In this document: positions 42,607 through 50,156 of the stretch, piece by piece
Layout: the number at the start of each line of letters is the position of its first letter
Position numbering within the stretch: position 1 is the stretch's first letter
Assembly: GCA_023663615.1 (NCBI GenBank)
Contig: JAMPHA010000008.1
Span: forward strand, 1 to 64,000
Reading direction: 5' to 3'
Length of the DNA stretch: 64,000 bases
Source: DLAJ01 sp023663615
Lineage (GTDB): Bacteria; Bacillota; Clostridia; Lachnospirales; Lachnospiraceae
Notes under the pieces: generated by a model
What the model was told of the DNA's origin: nothing
The model's database searches: none
What the model saw: only the letters and a program-made list of their open reading frames with translations
Made by a program: the position numbers and the translations under genes

Positions 42607-43101
42607 TTAATAATAGAACCCTTCCTTCCGAAGCAGTTTTACAAATTCAAACATCCTCTGTCCTTCTGTATGAAACGGAAAGGTGAAGGAAAAACCGATC
42701 TCTTTCTCCGTGCTTTGCAGGATGCGTTCCCGCAATTGCGTGATCGGCTGTCCCTCATGGTAATAATCGCTCAGAAATTCTTCTACGCCGTATGCCTCAA
42801 ACGAATATTCCGCCAGCTTGTCATAGGAATAGGCAAGCGCTTCCTCCCGCTTCCGCTTCGTGGAAACGTCTATTCTGCCAAACTGGATCTCAATATCGCA
42901 ATACCCTTTTACACTGATAACAGGAATCGGGTACGCGTTCCTGCGCCATCCGCCGTCCTCCCGCTTCTGATAATGCCCGTTAAACCATCCTGTTTCCAGC
43001 ACAAACATCCGATGGGAGAGGGCAAGGTAAAGCTCGTTATGCTTCTTTTCCAAATGATCGTAAGCCGTGTTCAGTTCATTATGAAAGTCCGCGGATACCA
43101 T
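42607..43101 (-). CDS. Conserved-looking protein of unknown function
   Basis: 164 residues, not recognised. It is rich in aromatic and charged residues (HRMFVLETGWFNGHYQKRED; VISVKGYCDIEIQFGRIDVS; KLAEYSFEAYGVEEFLSDYY), with no membrane helix or signal. The start at 43101 has GGGGAGGTAAGGTGC, an excellent ribosome site, which supports it as real. It is oriented like the helicase gene, but a promoter lies between them. It is bracketed by the two copies of the 41-bp repeat. Confidence 0.75.
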   Translation of the reverse strand: MVSADFHNELNTAYDHLEKKHNELYLALSHRMFVLETGWFNGHYQKREDGGWRRNAYPIPVISVKGYCDIEIQFGRIDVSTKRKREEALAYSYDKLAEYSFEAYGVEEFLSDYYHEGQPITQLRERILQSTEKEIGFSFTFPFHTEGQRMFEFVKLLRKEGFYY

Positions 43102-43203
43102 GCACCTTACCTCCCCTCGCTCGATTTTTCACAGCACGGATCCTGCCGGTCCCAGCCTTTCCACGCCGGCGGTTTTGCTCCTTGCCGCTCGTCATTCTTA
43201 TCA

Positions 43204-43244
43204 TCTGCTTATCCGGCTTTCTCCTTTGCTAAGCGCATCCGCCG
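43204..43244. repeat. 41-bp dispersed repeat, copy 2
   Basis: 39 of 41 bases match 42387-42427, same orientation, 817 bases apart; the pair flanks the unknown gene at 42607-43101. Confidence 0.7.
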
Positions 43245-43293
43245 ATCGTCATTCCTTCGCTTCGGCAGAATCCCTATTCTCGGCTTGCCGCCG

Positions 43294-44394
43294 TCATTCT
43301 TCCGCCGCGGCAAGCCCCCTGCTCTCAACGCCGTCGTGCCGGTCGATCTTGTCGCGAATGTCCTGCATCTCATAATCCAGCGTGCCGATGGAATCCGCGC
43401 AGCGTTTGAGCTGACGCATGATCTCGTCCGCGTTTTCCACGTCCTTTTTGTATTTCAGCTTATGCTCTAAGCTCGCCCAGAAATCCATGGCGATCGTACG
43501 GAACTGTAACTCCACCTTCATGTACTTTTTTTCTCTGGATAAAAAAATAGGTACGCTCAGGATCAGATGCAGACTGCGGTAGCCGTTCGGCTTCGGTTCC
43601 CTGATGTAATCCTTTGCCTTTAGGACCGTGATGTCGTCCTGTCTGGCGATTAAGTCCGCCAGGCGGTAAATGTCGTCGGGAAACGAGCAGATGACGCGGA
43701 TTCCCGCCACATCCGTCAAATACTCCGTGATATTTTCCAACGACAACGCATAGCCTTTGCGCCGCAGTTTTCCGTAAATGCTCTCCGGCGACTTTAACCG
43801 GCTCTTGATCGCTTCAAACGGGTTCCGGTTATACTCCTGGGAAAACTCCTCATTCAGCACCTTGAGCTTGGTCTCTACCTCCATGATCGCACAGCGGTAC
43901 TGCATCATCAGATCGTTAAACGGTTCCGCCTCATTGAGCTTTTCCGCCTGAAACTCGATGATCTCATTCTGCTTTTTTAACGTCTCGGTCTGGCTTTCGA
44001 CTTTCTGTTCCAGTTCCTTTTTGCAGCAAAACAGCTCGACGGTATTCCGCACTCTCCTGCGGACGACCGACGGGTCAAACGGCTTGTGAATAAAATCAAA
44101 CACGCCCAGCTCAAAACAGCGCTTTTCCACTTCGGGCGCAAGGGAGCTCGTCACAATGAGCACCGGAATCTTCCCCAGCCAACCGTTCCGCTGCATCTGC
44201 TCCATCACGGCAAAGCCGTCCATATTCGGCATCTGCAGGTCCAAAAGCAGCGCCGCCGTATCCTCGGATGCTTTTAGCTTCTGTATTGCCTCTTCGCCGT
44301 CCGCCGCCGTTTCAATTTCGTATTCCTCTTCCAGCATATGACGCAGCAGCTCACGATTCACTTCCGCGTCATCGACAACTAGTATCCTTTGCAT
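43294..44394 (-). CDS. Response regulator fused to a (p)ppGpp synthetase (RelA/SpoT) domain
   Basis: 366 residues. Receiver domain 1-120 (ILVVDDAEVNRELLRHML; phospho-Asp in LLLDLQMPNMDG; HKPFDP), a coiled coil to about 170, then a RelA/SpoT nucleotidyltransferase domain: RLKSPESIYGKLRRKG, YLTDVAGIRVICSFPDDIY, YIREPKPNGYRSLHLIL, VELQFRTIAMDFWASLEHKL. It should make (p)ppGpp or pppGpp from GTP and ATP under control of phosphorylation. There is no hydrolase, TGS or ACT domain, as in small alarmone synthetases. No kinase gene is adjacent. The start has GAGGGGAAGAAACA. A TATAAT (44472-44467) overlaps the psd stop, but that lies downstream of this start, so it is not this gene's promoter. Confidence 0.88.
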   Translation of the reverse strand: MQRILVVDDAEVNRELLRHMLEEEYEIETAADGEEAIQKLKASEDTAALLLDLQMPNMDGFAVMEQMQRNGWLGKIPVLIVTSSLAPEVEKRCFELGVFDFIHKPFDPSVVRRRVRNTVELFCCKKELEQKVESQTETLKKQNEIIEFQAEKLNEAEPFNDLMMQYRCAIMEVETKLKVLNEEFSQEYNRNPFEAIKSRLKSPESIYGKLRRKGYALSLENITEYLTDVAGIRVICSFPDDIYRLADLIARQDDITVLKAKDYIREPKPNGYRSLHLILSVPIFLSREKKYMKVELQFRTIAMDFWASLEHKLKYKKDVENADEIMRQLKRCADSIGTLDYEMQDIRDKIDRHDGVESRGLAAAEE

Positions 44395-44467
44395 TGTTTC
44401 TTCCCCTCGGTTCAGGTTCTGTCATTGGGTTGTATGTCAGATTCACGTCAGCCCGTTTTCGACATGA

Positions 44468-45391
44468 TTATAACATACTTAGGGCTGTGATTCTAGCTGA
44501 TTTAGACAGATTTCGTCCGCATGTCGCAACACACTCTCCCATGCGCACCCTCACCTCTCCCGCCGCGCTTTTCTCCCGCGTTCCTTTTGGGGAAATCCGA
44601 ACCATATCTTTCTGGAGCAAAAGAAGAATCGTCGATCCCCCAAATTCAAAATATCCCTTCTCCGCACCTTGTTGAACATCGTTCAAGCTCAATCCTCTGT
44701 CGTGATTCCTGATCTTTCCGACCAGCAGCGCGCCAATCTCCATCTGCACCAAGGTCCCGAAACGTTCTGTCCGGAGCACCTGATATTCCCGGCTGTTCTG
44801 CACAAACACCGGGACTTCCCGCAATGCGATCGGTCTGACACAGTGCAGTCTGCCGGCAATTCTTTTTTCCGCAAGAATCTGTCCGCCCGCCGCATAACAG
44901 TAGCGGTGCTAGTCCGCCGGCGTCAGACGGAATACCAGCGCCGTCCCATCCCGAAACTGTTCCGCCAGCGCCCTATCTTCCAATAAGTCCTCCAACGAGA
45001 ATCTTGCTGCCTTCACCGTCAATACCGTGGTATCCCGAATTTCTTCCACGCGTAACCATCCGTCGCACGGACTGACGAGCGCATTCTGTCCGCCCCGACA
45101 GGGCAGATCCGTTCGCTTTCTCGTAAAAAAATCATTGAAAGACGCAAATCCTTCCGGCGGAATTTCCACCCCTGTCATGTCAATCCCATGTTTCCGGATA
45201 TAATAGGGAACAAGCCATTTTGAAGCGTATGACGAAAGATAACATCCCGCCATTCTCGATATGACGGGATGTACCAATCCTTTTAAGATCATTCTTCCAA
45301 GTGCGGTCCGATACAAAAAGTGCAGTGCGGGCGAATCGCCCGCCGCATTGCACGAACTTGTAACCCTCGTTTGTGAAAATTTCTTTTTCAT
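44468..45391 (-). pseudogene. psd: Phosphatidylserine decarboxylase interrupted by an in-frame amber codon
   Basis: One frame of 308 codons encodes a complete Psd except for TAG at 44911-44909 (codon 161). N-terminal half: FASFNDFFTRKRTDLPCRGG, VSPCDGWLRVEEI (catalytic Asp), LVFRLTPAD; then TAG; then HRYCYAAGGQ...VQMEIGALLVGKI and GAEKGYFEFGGST, whose Ser (about 253) forms the pyruvoyl cofactor. Relatives have a D-Y-H-R motif here, so the stop replaces the Tyr beside the catalytic His (TAC/TAT to TAG). A nonsense mutation, readthrough or sequencing error would each explain it. An insert LSLNDVQ near 235 contains a 15-bp palindrome found twice more nearby. Confidence 0.85.
44672..44686. repeat. 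15-bp palindrome TTGAAC-N3-GTTCAA, copy 2 (inside psd)
   Basis: TTGAACATCGTTCAA, identical to 45432-45446 and one base different from 27317-27331. Here it encodes LNDVQ in an apparent insertion within psd. Confidence 0.6.
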
Positions 45392-45431
45392 TTCAATCCC
45401 TCATGTTATCCCAAACCGGTAAACCGTTTTT

Positions 45432-45446
45432 TTTGAACATCGTTCA
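45432..45446. repeat. 15-bp palindrome TTGAAC-N3-GTTCAA, copy 3
   Basis: TTGAACATCGTTCAA preceded by eight T, in the 121-base gap between pssA and psd. It could act as a weak hairpin or protein site. Confidence 0.55.
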
Positions 45447-45512
45447 ATCATATTTATCACAGATTCTGTTCTTTCGCAAAAATTCTCTTGATCGACATTG
45501 CTCTGCTTCTTT

Positions 45513-46154
45513 TTACACCATATCGCCGCCCATAAAAATCAATAGCCCGATTCCCTCTATGATACCGAGAAGGAGCAGCCCTATTTTCCCTACAATCCCC
45601 GGCTTTTTGATCTCAAAAGGCATGAGATACCCTGCGCCCATCACGATTAGGAGAATCGGAAAACAAATTCTTGTTCTGCATATCTGTTCTTCATATAGCA
45701 GGAAGATCAGCGGCAGCATCACGGCAATAACCGTTACCGGAACGCCTAAATAGCTTTTGCGCCTCTCCTGCGTCTGCTTCTGCCGCTCCTCTTCAAGCAC
45801 ATTAAAATATGCCAGCCGGATGAGCGCGCAGAGCACGAATACGGCGGCGACGATCCCGATCCATACATGTTCGTCCGAGATTTTATAAATAAACATGGCA
45901 GGCAGCACGCCGAAACTAATGAGGTCGCTGAGCGAATCAATCTGAATTCCGAACCGCTTTTCCTGCTCGTTTCTTACCTTGGTGGACGCGACCGTGCCGT
46001 CAAACATATCGCAGACGCCGGCAGCCATCAGGCAAAATACCGCGCCCCAGTAGTCCCTGTGCATCACTCTCAAAATGCCTAAAAATGCCGACAGCATGCC
46101 GCCGTATGTCAGGATGACCGTATAATCATAATATCCGAGTGGTTTTTTCTTCAT
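45513..46154 (-). CDS. pssA: CDP-diacylglycerol-serine O-phosphatidyltransferase
   Basis: 213 residues and about six membrane helices. The CDP-alcohol transferase motif is CDMFDGTVASTKV...RFGIQIDSLSDLISFG, with the three Asp in place; the usual A-R is A-S. It makes phosphatidylserine, the substrate of Psd encoded downstream. The frame is open to 46421 through low-complexity DNA, but MKKKPLGYYDYTVILTYGG at 46154 matches the family. It belongs to the PAP2-VTT-pssA-psd unit. Confidence 0.92.
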   Translation of the reverse strand: MKKKPLGYYDYTVILTYGGMLSAFLGILRVMHRDYWGAVFCLMAAGVCDMFDGTVASTKVRNEQEKRFGIQIDSLSDLISFGVLPAMFIYKISDEHVWIGIVAAVFVLCALIRLAYFNVLEEERQKQTQERRKSYLGVPVTVIAVMLPLIFLLYEEQICRTRICFPILLIVMGAGYLMPFEIKKPGIVGKIGLLLLGIIEGIGLLIFMGGDMV

Positions 46155-46243
46155 CGTAATCTTCACGCCCTTCTGTAATCTGTCTGTTTGTGTCTGCCTA
46201 TGCCTGTGCCGCTTCGTTTTATCTGTCCCGTCCGCTTTGTTCT

Positions 46244-46281
46244 GTCTGCTCCGACCCGTTCCGTCTGCTCCGACCTGTCCC
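46244..46281. repeat. 19-bp tandem repeat upstream of pssA
   Basis: GTCTGCTCCGACCCGTTCC then GTCTGCTCCGACCTGTCCC, directly adjacent, in the gap between the VTT gene and pssA. Confidence 0.6.
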
Positions 46282-46306
46282 TGCTCTTTCTTTGTTTTCC
46301 CCGCCC

Positions 46307-46951
46307 CTAGCCGATCAGCCCGAAGCCGATGCTGTACGCCAAAATGCACCAAGGTTTTCCCAACAAAATAATCCATATAAATTTTTTGCTGTTCATTTTC
46401 ATCAGTCCGGAAAAATAGCACAAAAAGTCGTCAGGAAACAACGGAAGCAATGTTGCGGCAAACAAGAACCATCCATACGATCTGCTCCTTTCCACCCGTT
46501 CGCTCCACTTTTCATATTGCTTTTGCGGAAACAGGGAAACCACAATGCTTTTTCCGTACTTTTTTGCCAAAAAATAAGCGGCAATCGAGCCGAGACTGAT
46601 GCCGATATAATTGCACCAAAATCCCGTCACCGTTCCGAACGCGAGCGCGCCCGCCGCACATCCCAGATACCCCGGCAGAACCGGAAACACTACTTGCAGC
46701 GCCTGAAACAGCGTCAGCATGAGCGGCGCGGCGATCCCGAAGTTCTGCATGTAGTTTTGCAGTGATTCGACCGAGTCGATCCGCTGGTTGAACAATTGTT
46801 TTACGACAAGCAGGATCACGACCGCAAAGCCGACGATCACCCCTATCTCTATTTTGCGGACAGCGCTGCTTTTTTCCCCCGTCATCCCGTCCGTTTCCGG
46901 CAGATTCCTTTTTCCGCTCTCCTCTCCCACCGGCTCTCCTCTGTTTTTCAT
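46307..46951 (-). CDS. VTT-domain membrane protein (TVP38/DedA-like)
   Basis: 214 residues with a soluble N-terminus and about five hydrophobic segments. The VTT core is visible: LQVVFPVLPGYLGCAAGALA, GFWCNYIGISLGSIAAYFLA, FAATLLPLFPDDFLCYFSGL. Members of this family include flippases or scramblases for phospholipids and undecaprenyl phosphate. The ATG at 46951 (after GGAGGACAGG) overlaps the PAP2 stop; a GTG four codons earlier is less likely. Its place among lipid genes supports a role in membrane lipid handling. Confidence 0.85.
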   Translation of the reverse strand: MKNRGEPVGEESGKRNLPETDGMTGEKSSAVRKIEIGVIVGFAVVILLVVKQLFNQRIDSVESLQNYMQNFGIAAPLMLTLFQALQVVFPVLPGYLGCAAGALAFGTVTGFWCNYIGISLGSIAAYFLAKKYGKSIVVSLFPQKQYEKWSERVERSRSYGWFLFAATLLPLFPDDFLCYFSGLMKMNSKKFIWIILLGKPWCILAYSIGFGLIG

Positions 46952-47631
46952 CCTGTCCTCCACTTTCCGCCCGCCTTCTCATACAACGCCGTTACCTTAT
47001 CGGCATACCATGCGGCAAACCCGCTCTTTCCGGCGAAAAAATAACTTCCCTCCGCCAACAGCACGCCCGCAATCACGTCCGCGATCACATGCTGCTTCGT
47101 CGTCAGCGTGGACACGCAGATGCTGACCGCGATCAACACGGACACTCCCTTATACCACTTCGGTATCTTTTCATTTCCACGCGCCGCGATCACACAGAAC
47201 CAGCTCGTCAGACAATGGATTGACGGAAACAGATTATCCGCCGCATCGACCCGATACAGCAGGCGCATCCATTCCTCCCCCAGGGAATGCCCTTCGATGA
47301 CCGGTCTGACATTCGTTGTCGGAAATAATAAAAAACAAAACAGACAAACCAATTTTGCCAGAATGTCCGCTCCCATAAAGCGAAACGCTTTCTCTTTTTC
47401 CTGTCTGCATCCGATCGCATAATTCACGATCCAAAACAGATAACAGCCCCAATAGATCACAATGGTCCATGGCAGAAACGGAATCTTTTCCTCCATGCGA
47501 TTCGTCAGATCATAATGAAGCCGCTCCGCCGTCAGCGCCCTTGCGCCGTAATACACAAGACAGTTCAGCGTGACCGTAAAGAAAACTGCCATCCACATGA
47601 TCTGCGGCACGATCTGAATCTTCTTTTTCAT
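46948..47631 (-). CDS. PAP2-family membrane phosphatase
   Basis: 227 residues and about six membrane helices. The three PAP2 phosphatase motifs are recognisable: the RP of TNVRPVIEG, NLFPSIHCLTSW, and TLTTKQHVIADVIAG with the catalytic His and Asp (TK replaces the usual SR). It should remove phosphate from lipid phosphates such as phosphatidate or undecaprenyl pyrophosphate. It is the first gene of the phospholipid unit; 250 bases upstream lies a copy of the BceR-type operator. Confidence 0.85.
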   Translation of the reverse strand: MKKKIQIVPQIMWMAVFFTVTLNCLVYYGARALTAERLHYDLTNRMEEKIPFLPWTIVIYWGCYLFWIVNYAIGCRQEKEKAFRFMGADILAKLVCLFCFLLFPTTNVRPVIEGHSLGEEWMRLLYRVDAADNLFPSIHCLTSWFCVIAARGNEKIPKWYKGVSVLIAVSICVSTLTTKQHVIADVIAGVLLAEGSYFFAGKSGFAAWYADKVTALYEKAGGKWRTG

Positions 47632-47677
47632 ATCCGTCTCCCCTGTTCATGATCTGTTGTATATCCTAGCGGTTCCG

Positions 47678-47724
47678 GGTTAAGAAAGCGGTAAAGAAAA
47701 ACGGAAAGAAAACGTTAAGATTTA
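47678..47724. repeat. Four 11-12 bp direct repeats upstream of the PAP2 gene
   Basis: GGTTAAGAAAG, CGGTAAAGAAAA, ACGGAAAGAAAA and CGTTAAGATTTA are adjacent, one per DNA turn, 47-93 bases before the start codon. The pattern resembles tandem sites of OmpR/PhoP-type regulators, which is an inference. Confidence 0.45.
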
Positions 47725-47881
47725 CTTTCCCGCTGCACTCATGATAGAACATGATAAACCGCAATTTTTAATATTTCTCTAACGAAACATGAAAAAATCA
47801 TTAAGGTTTTCTTAGGGAACGTCCGCTATCCGTCATCCGGCACCGCCATCTGTCACCATCATAAAAAAACACGACCCGGAA

Positions 47882-47933
47882 GCGCCATAGAATCGGCTTA
47901 CAATTCGCCCGCGCGCGCTTACAGTTTTGTAAG
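47882..47933 (-). promoter_or_regulatory. Second BceR-type operator, upstream of the phospholipid operon
   Basis: Minus-strand CTTACAAAACTGTAAG (47933-47918), 15-base linker, TGTAAG (47902-47897), then CCGATTCTATGGCGC. The main site, linker length, secondary site and trailing block match 6474-6525. It points toward the PAP2 gene. Confidence 0.7.
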
Positions 47934-47950
47934 CCCTCCCGGACTGACAC

Positions 47951-49909
47951 TCAACCCGCGGAATCTTTCTCACACCTGATATGAACCTCCCGAAGCTGTT
48001 TTTCATCTACGACGGCGGGCGCGCCCATCATCACATCCTGCGCGTGCTTATTCATCGGGAACGGAATCACTTCACGAATACTTTCCTCGCCGGAGAGTAA
48101 CATGAGCATCCGCTCGATTCCGGGCGCAATGCCTGCATGGGGCGGCGCGCCGTAACAAAATGCCTGATACATCGCCGGAAATTTTGCTTTCACATCCTCC
48201 TCGCTCAGCCCGACTTTTTCAAACAACGTTACCATCAGCTCCGGATCATGATTGCGAACCGCGCCGGATGACAGTTCCACGCCGTTACATACAAGATCAT
48301 ATTGATAGGCAAGCATATCGAGCGGATCCATTTGCGCAAAGATTTCCGTATCCGCGTTCCTGTTGCCTGCCGCGCCCGTTCCGCTTGCCGCATTCGTTTC
48401 GCCTGCCGCATATTTGACTGCATACGACTTCTTATTCTGCGGCATGGAGAACGGATTATGGCAAAATTCAAGCCTGCCCGACTCCTCTCCGATCTCATAC
48501 ATCGGAAAATCCACGATCCAGCAAAATTCATAGCGGTTCTTCTTTTTGTACGCGTCAAAGCGGTCTCCGAGCGCTTTGCGGATGACCCCCGCCGTTTTTT
48601 GCGCAGTTTTTCGTTCTCCGGCGCAGAGTACCACCAGATCGCCGTTTTCTAAGGAAAGCTGGCGGATGACCTCCTCCTTCCTCTCTCTTACGAATTTCGC
48701 GATCCCGCCGACGGGCTCTCCCTTTTCATCCAGACGAAACCAGTAGGCTTTCCGTCCGCTGATGATCTCTGTCTCGGCGCAGATTTCCTCAATCTGTTTT
48801 CTTGTTCCTGTAAAACCTGCCGCCACGACCGCCTTAATGCAGATTTGCGGCGCTGCGTCGGTTTCTGTCTGCTCTGCGCATGGCTTCGACATCGCGTCGG
48901 TTTCTGTCTGCATTGCGCATGGCTTCGGCATCGCGTCGGTTTCCGCCTGCTTTGCGCCCGCCGATGCGAACGGCGCAAACCCGCAGTCTGCAAGCGTTTT
49001 TGTCACATCCTGCACTTCGAGGCTGATACGCAGATCCGGCTTATCCGAACCGTAGCGCTCCATCGCCTCCGCATAGGGAATCCGCACAAAGGGCGGCTTT
49101 GATACCTCGGAATAAATACCGTATTCGGCAAAGACCGGCGGAAGGATCTCTTCTATGACCGCAAATACATCCTCCTGCGAGGCAAACGCCATCTCCATGT
49201 CCAACTGATAAAACTCGCCCGGCGAACGGTCCGCTCTCGCGTCCTCATCCCGAAAACAGGGCGCGATCTGAAAATAACGGTCGAATCCCGACGCCATCAA
49301 AATCTGCTTAAACTGCTGCGGCGCCTGCGGCAGCGCATAAAACTTTCCCGGATGGTTGCGCGCCGGAACCAGATAATCCCGCGCACCCTCAGGAGACGAG
49401 CAGGTTAAAATCGGCGTTGTGATCTCCAAAAAATCATGCGCCGTCATTGCCGCGCGAAGCCGTTCAATGACCTTGCTTCTCAATACCATTTTAGATTTCA
49501 CTTCCGGATTGCGTAAATCCAGATACCGATATTTCAAACGCACATTTTCATCGGCTTCCCTGGAGCGCCTGATCGGAAACGGCAATTCTTGATAACGGCA
49601 TTTTCCGAGCACCGTTATCCCGCTCGGAACCACCTCGATCTCACCCGTCTCCGTCTCTAAGTTTTTCGCGCTCCTCTCCCGCACGACGCCGACGATCTCC
49701 ACGGTCGATTCATAAGAAATCCCGCTTGCCGCCGCCATCATCTCCTCCGTTTCTATCACGATCTGCGTTGTTCCGTAAAAATCTCTCAAGATCATAAATC
49801 CCAGATTCCTGCTGACCCGTCTCATATTTTCGTACCAGCCGACGAGCTTCACCTGCTGCCCCTTATGTGCCAGCCGCAGCTCTCCGCAATGATGTGTTCT
49901 TCCCTGCAT
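47951..49909 (-). CDS. aspS: Aspartyl-tRNA synthetase
   Basis: 652 residues; bacterial-type AspRS. N-terminal anticodon-binding OB fold (VGWYENMRRVSRNLGFMILR), motif 2 FQIAPCFRDEDARADRSPGE, GAD insertion domain, motif 3 GIAPGIERMLMLLSG. It charges tRNA-Asp. It is 50-60 residues longer than usual owing to two low-complexity inserts: three 13-residue repeats (QTETDAMSKPCAE-like, about 313-351) and an Ala/Gly/Asn stretch (about 511-530). The start at 49909 has GGAGGAAAGAAAG; the open frame to 50041 is the attenuator. It may charge only Asp, as GatCAB was not seen here. Confidence 0.95.
   Translation of the reverse strand: MQGRTHHCGELRLAHKGQQVKLVGWYENMRRVSRNLGFMILRDFYGTTQIVIETEEMMAAASGISYESTVEIVGVVRERSAKNLETETGEIEVVPSGITVLGKCRYQELPFPIRRSREADENVRLKYRYLDLRNPEVKSKMVLRSKVIERLRAAMTAHDFLEITTPILTCSSPEGARDYLVPARNHPGKFYALPQAPQQFKQILMASGFDRYFQIAPCFRDEDARADRSPGEFYQLDMEMAFASQEDVFAVIEEILPPVFAEYGIYSEVSKPPFVRIPYAEAMERYGSDKPDLRISLEVQDVTKTLADCGFAPFASAGAKQAETDAMPKPCAMQTETDAMSKPCAEQTETDAAPQICIKAVVAAGFTGTRKQIEEICAETEIISGRKAYWFRLDEKGEPVGGIAKFVRERKEEVIRQLSLENGDLVVLCAGERKTAQKTAGVIRKALGDRFDAYKKKNRYEFCWIVDFPMYEIGEESGRLEFCHNPFSMPQNKKSYAVKYAAGETNAASGTGAAGNRNADTEIFAQMDPLDMLAYQYDLVCNGVELSSGAVRNHDPELMVTLFEKVGLSEEDVKAKFPAMYQAFCYGAPPHAGIAPGIERMLMLLSGEESIREVIPFPMNKHAQDVMMGAPAVVDEKQLREVHIRCEKDSAG
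48855..48971. repeat. 39-bp in-frame tandem repeat inside aspS
   Basis: Three units beginning GCGTCGGTTTCTGTCTGC at 48855, 48894 and 48933, the first two nearly identical. They encode 13-residue repeats within the GAD domain region of AspRS. Confidence 0.85.
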
Positions 49910-49941
49910 CTTTCTTTCCTCCGTTTGATGTTGTGATTGTT

Positions 49942-49962
49942 TCTGCTTATCGCGCAAAAAAA
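49942..49962. repeat. 21-bp sequence shared by the aspS and trp leaders
   Basis: TCTGCTTATCGCGCAAAAAA plus one A is identical at 23579-23599. On the transcribed strand it is the terminator T-run followed by GCGCGATAAGCAGA in both leaders. Confidence 0.75.
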
Positions 49963-50084
49963 GACCACATCGGGCAATGTTCTTTTTCAAGTTCTCTTTA
50001 CCCAATGTGGTCTTTGATTCAGTTCCACATAGGTACAACACGATAAGCGCTTGTACCTATGAGTGGTCTCATGATACAAGCGCT
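49956..50084 (-). promoter_or_regulatory. aspS attenuator (three competing hairpins and terminator)
   Basis: Segment 1 AGCGCTTGTA (50084-50075) pairs with segment 2 (TACAAGCGCT, 50055-50046). Segment 2 can instead pair through CATAGGTACAA (50061-50051) with segment 3 TTGTACCTATG (50038-50028). Segment 3 (CCTATGTGG, 50033-50025) can also pair with CCACATTGG (50010-50002), the upstream arm of an 18-bp terminator (50015-49998 with 49977-49960) ending in seven T. The stop codon of the leader peptide overlaps segment 1. No T-box sequence is present. Confidence 0.75.
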
Positions 50085-50136
50085 ACCGATCGTCGTCCCT
50101 ATTCATGTTAAAAAATGAATGTGTGCGAGTCCGCAT
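50083..50136 (-). CDS. aspS leader peptide with three Asp codons
   Basis: A 17-codon ORF, MRTRTHSFFNMNRDDDR, with AGGAGG (50147-50142) five bases before its ATG. The codons GAC GAC GAT (50097-50089) come just before Arg and the stop, and the stop overlaps the first attenuator hairpin. Consecutive codons for the cognate amino acid before a terminator are the hallmark of ribosome-mediated attenuation, so aspS should respond to charged tRNA-Asp. The strong promoter places the start of transcription only a few bases before the ribosome site. Confidence 0.7.
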   Translation of the reverse strand: MRTRTHSFFNMNRDDDR

Positions 50137-50156
50137 AGCCGCCTCCTGTTTTCGTG

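Noticed and set aside
44672..44686. LexA (SOS) box
   Set aside because: Gram-positive LexA sites are GAAC-N4-GTTC; the palindrome here has a 3-base centre and copies lie inside coding regions.
46190..46765. Plus-strand ORF of 191 codons
   Set aside because: It is antisense to the VTT gene and to the repeat-rich gap before pssA, with no ribosome site.
49910..50041. N-terminal extension of AspRS, or a T-box leader before aspS
   Set aside because: The extension covers terminator stems and lacks a ribosome site; no GGTGGNACCGCG-type T-box sequence is present. A leader-peptide attenuator fits better.
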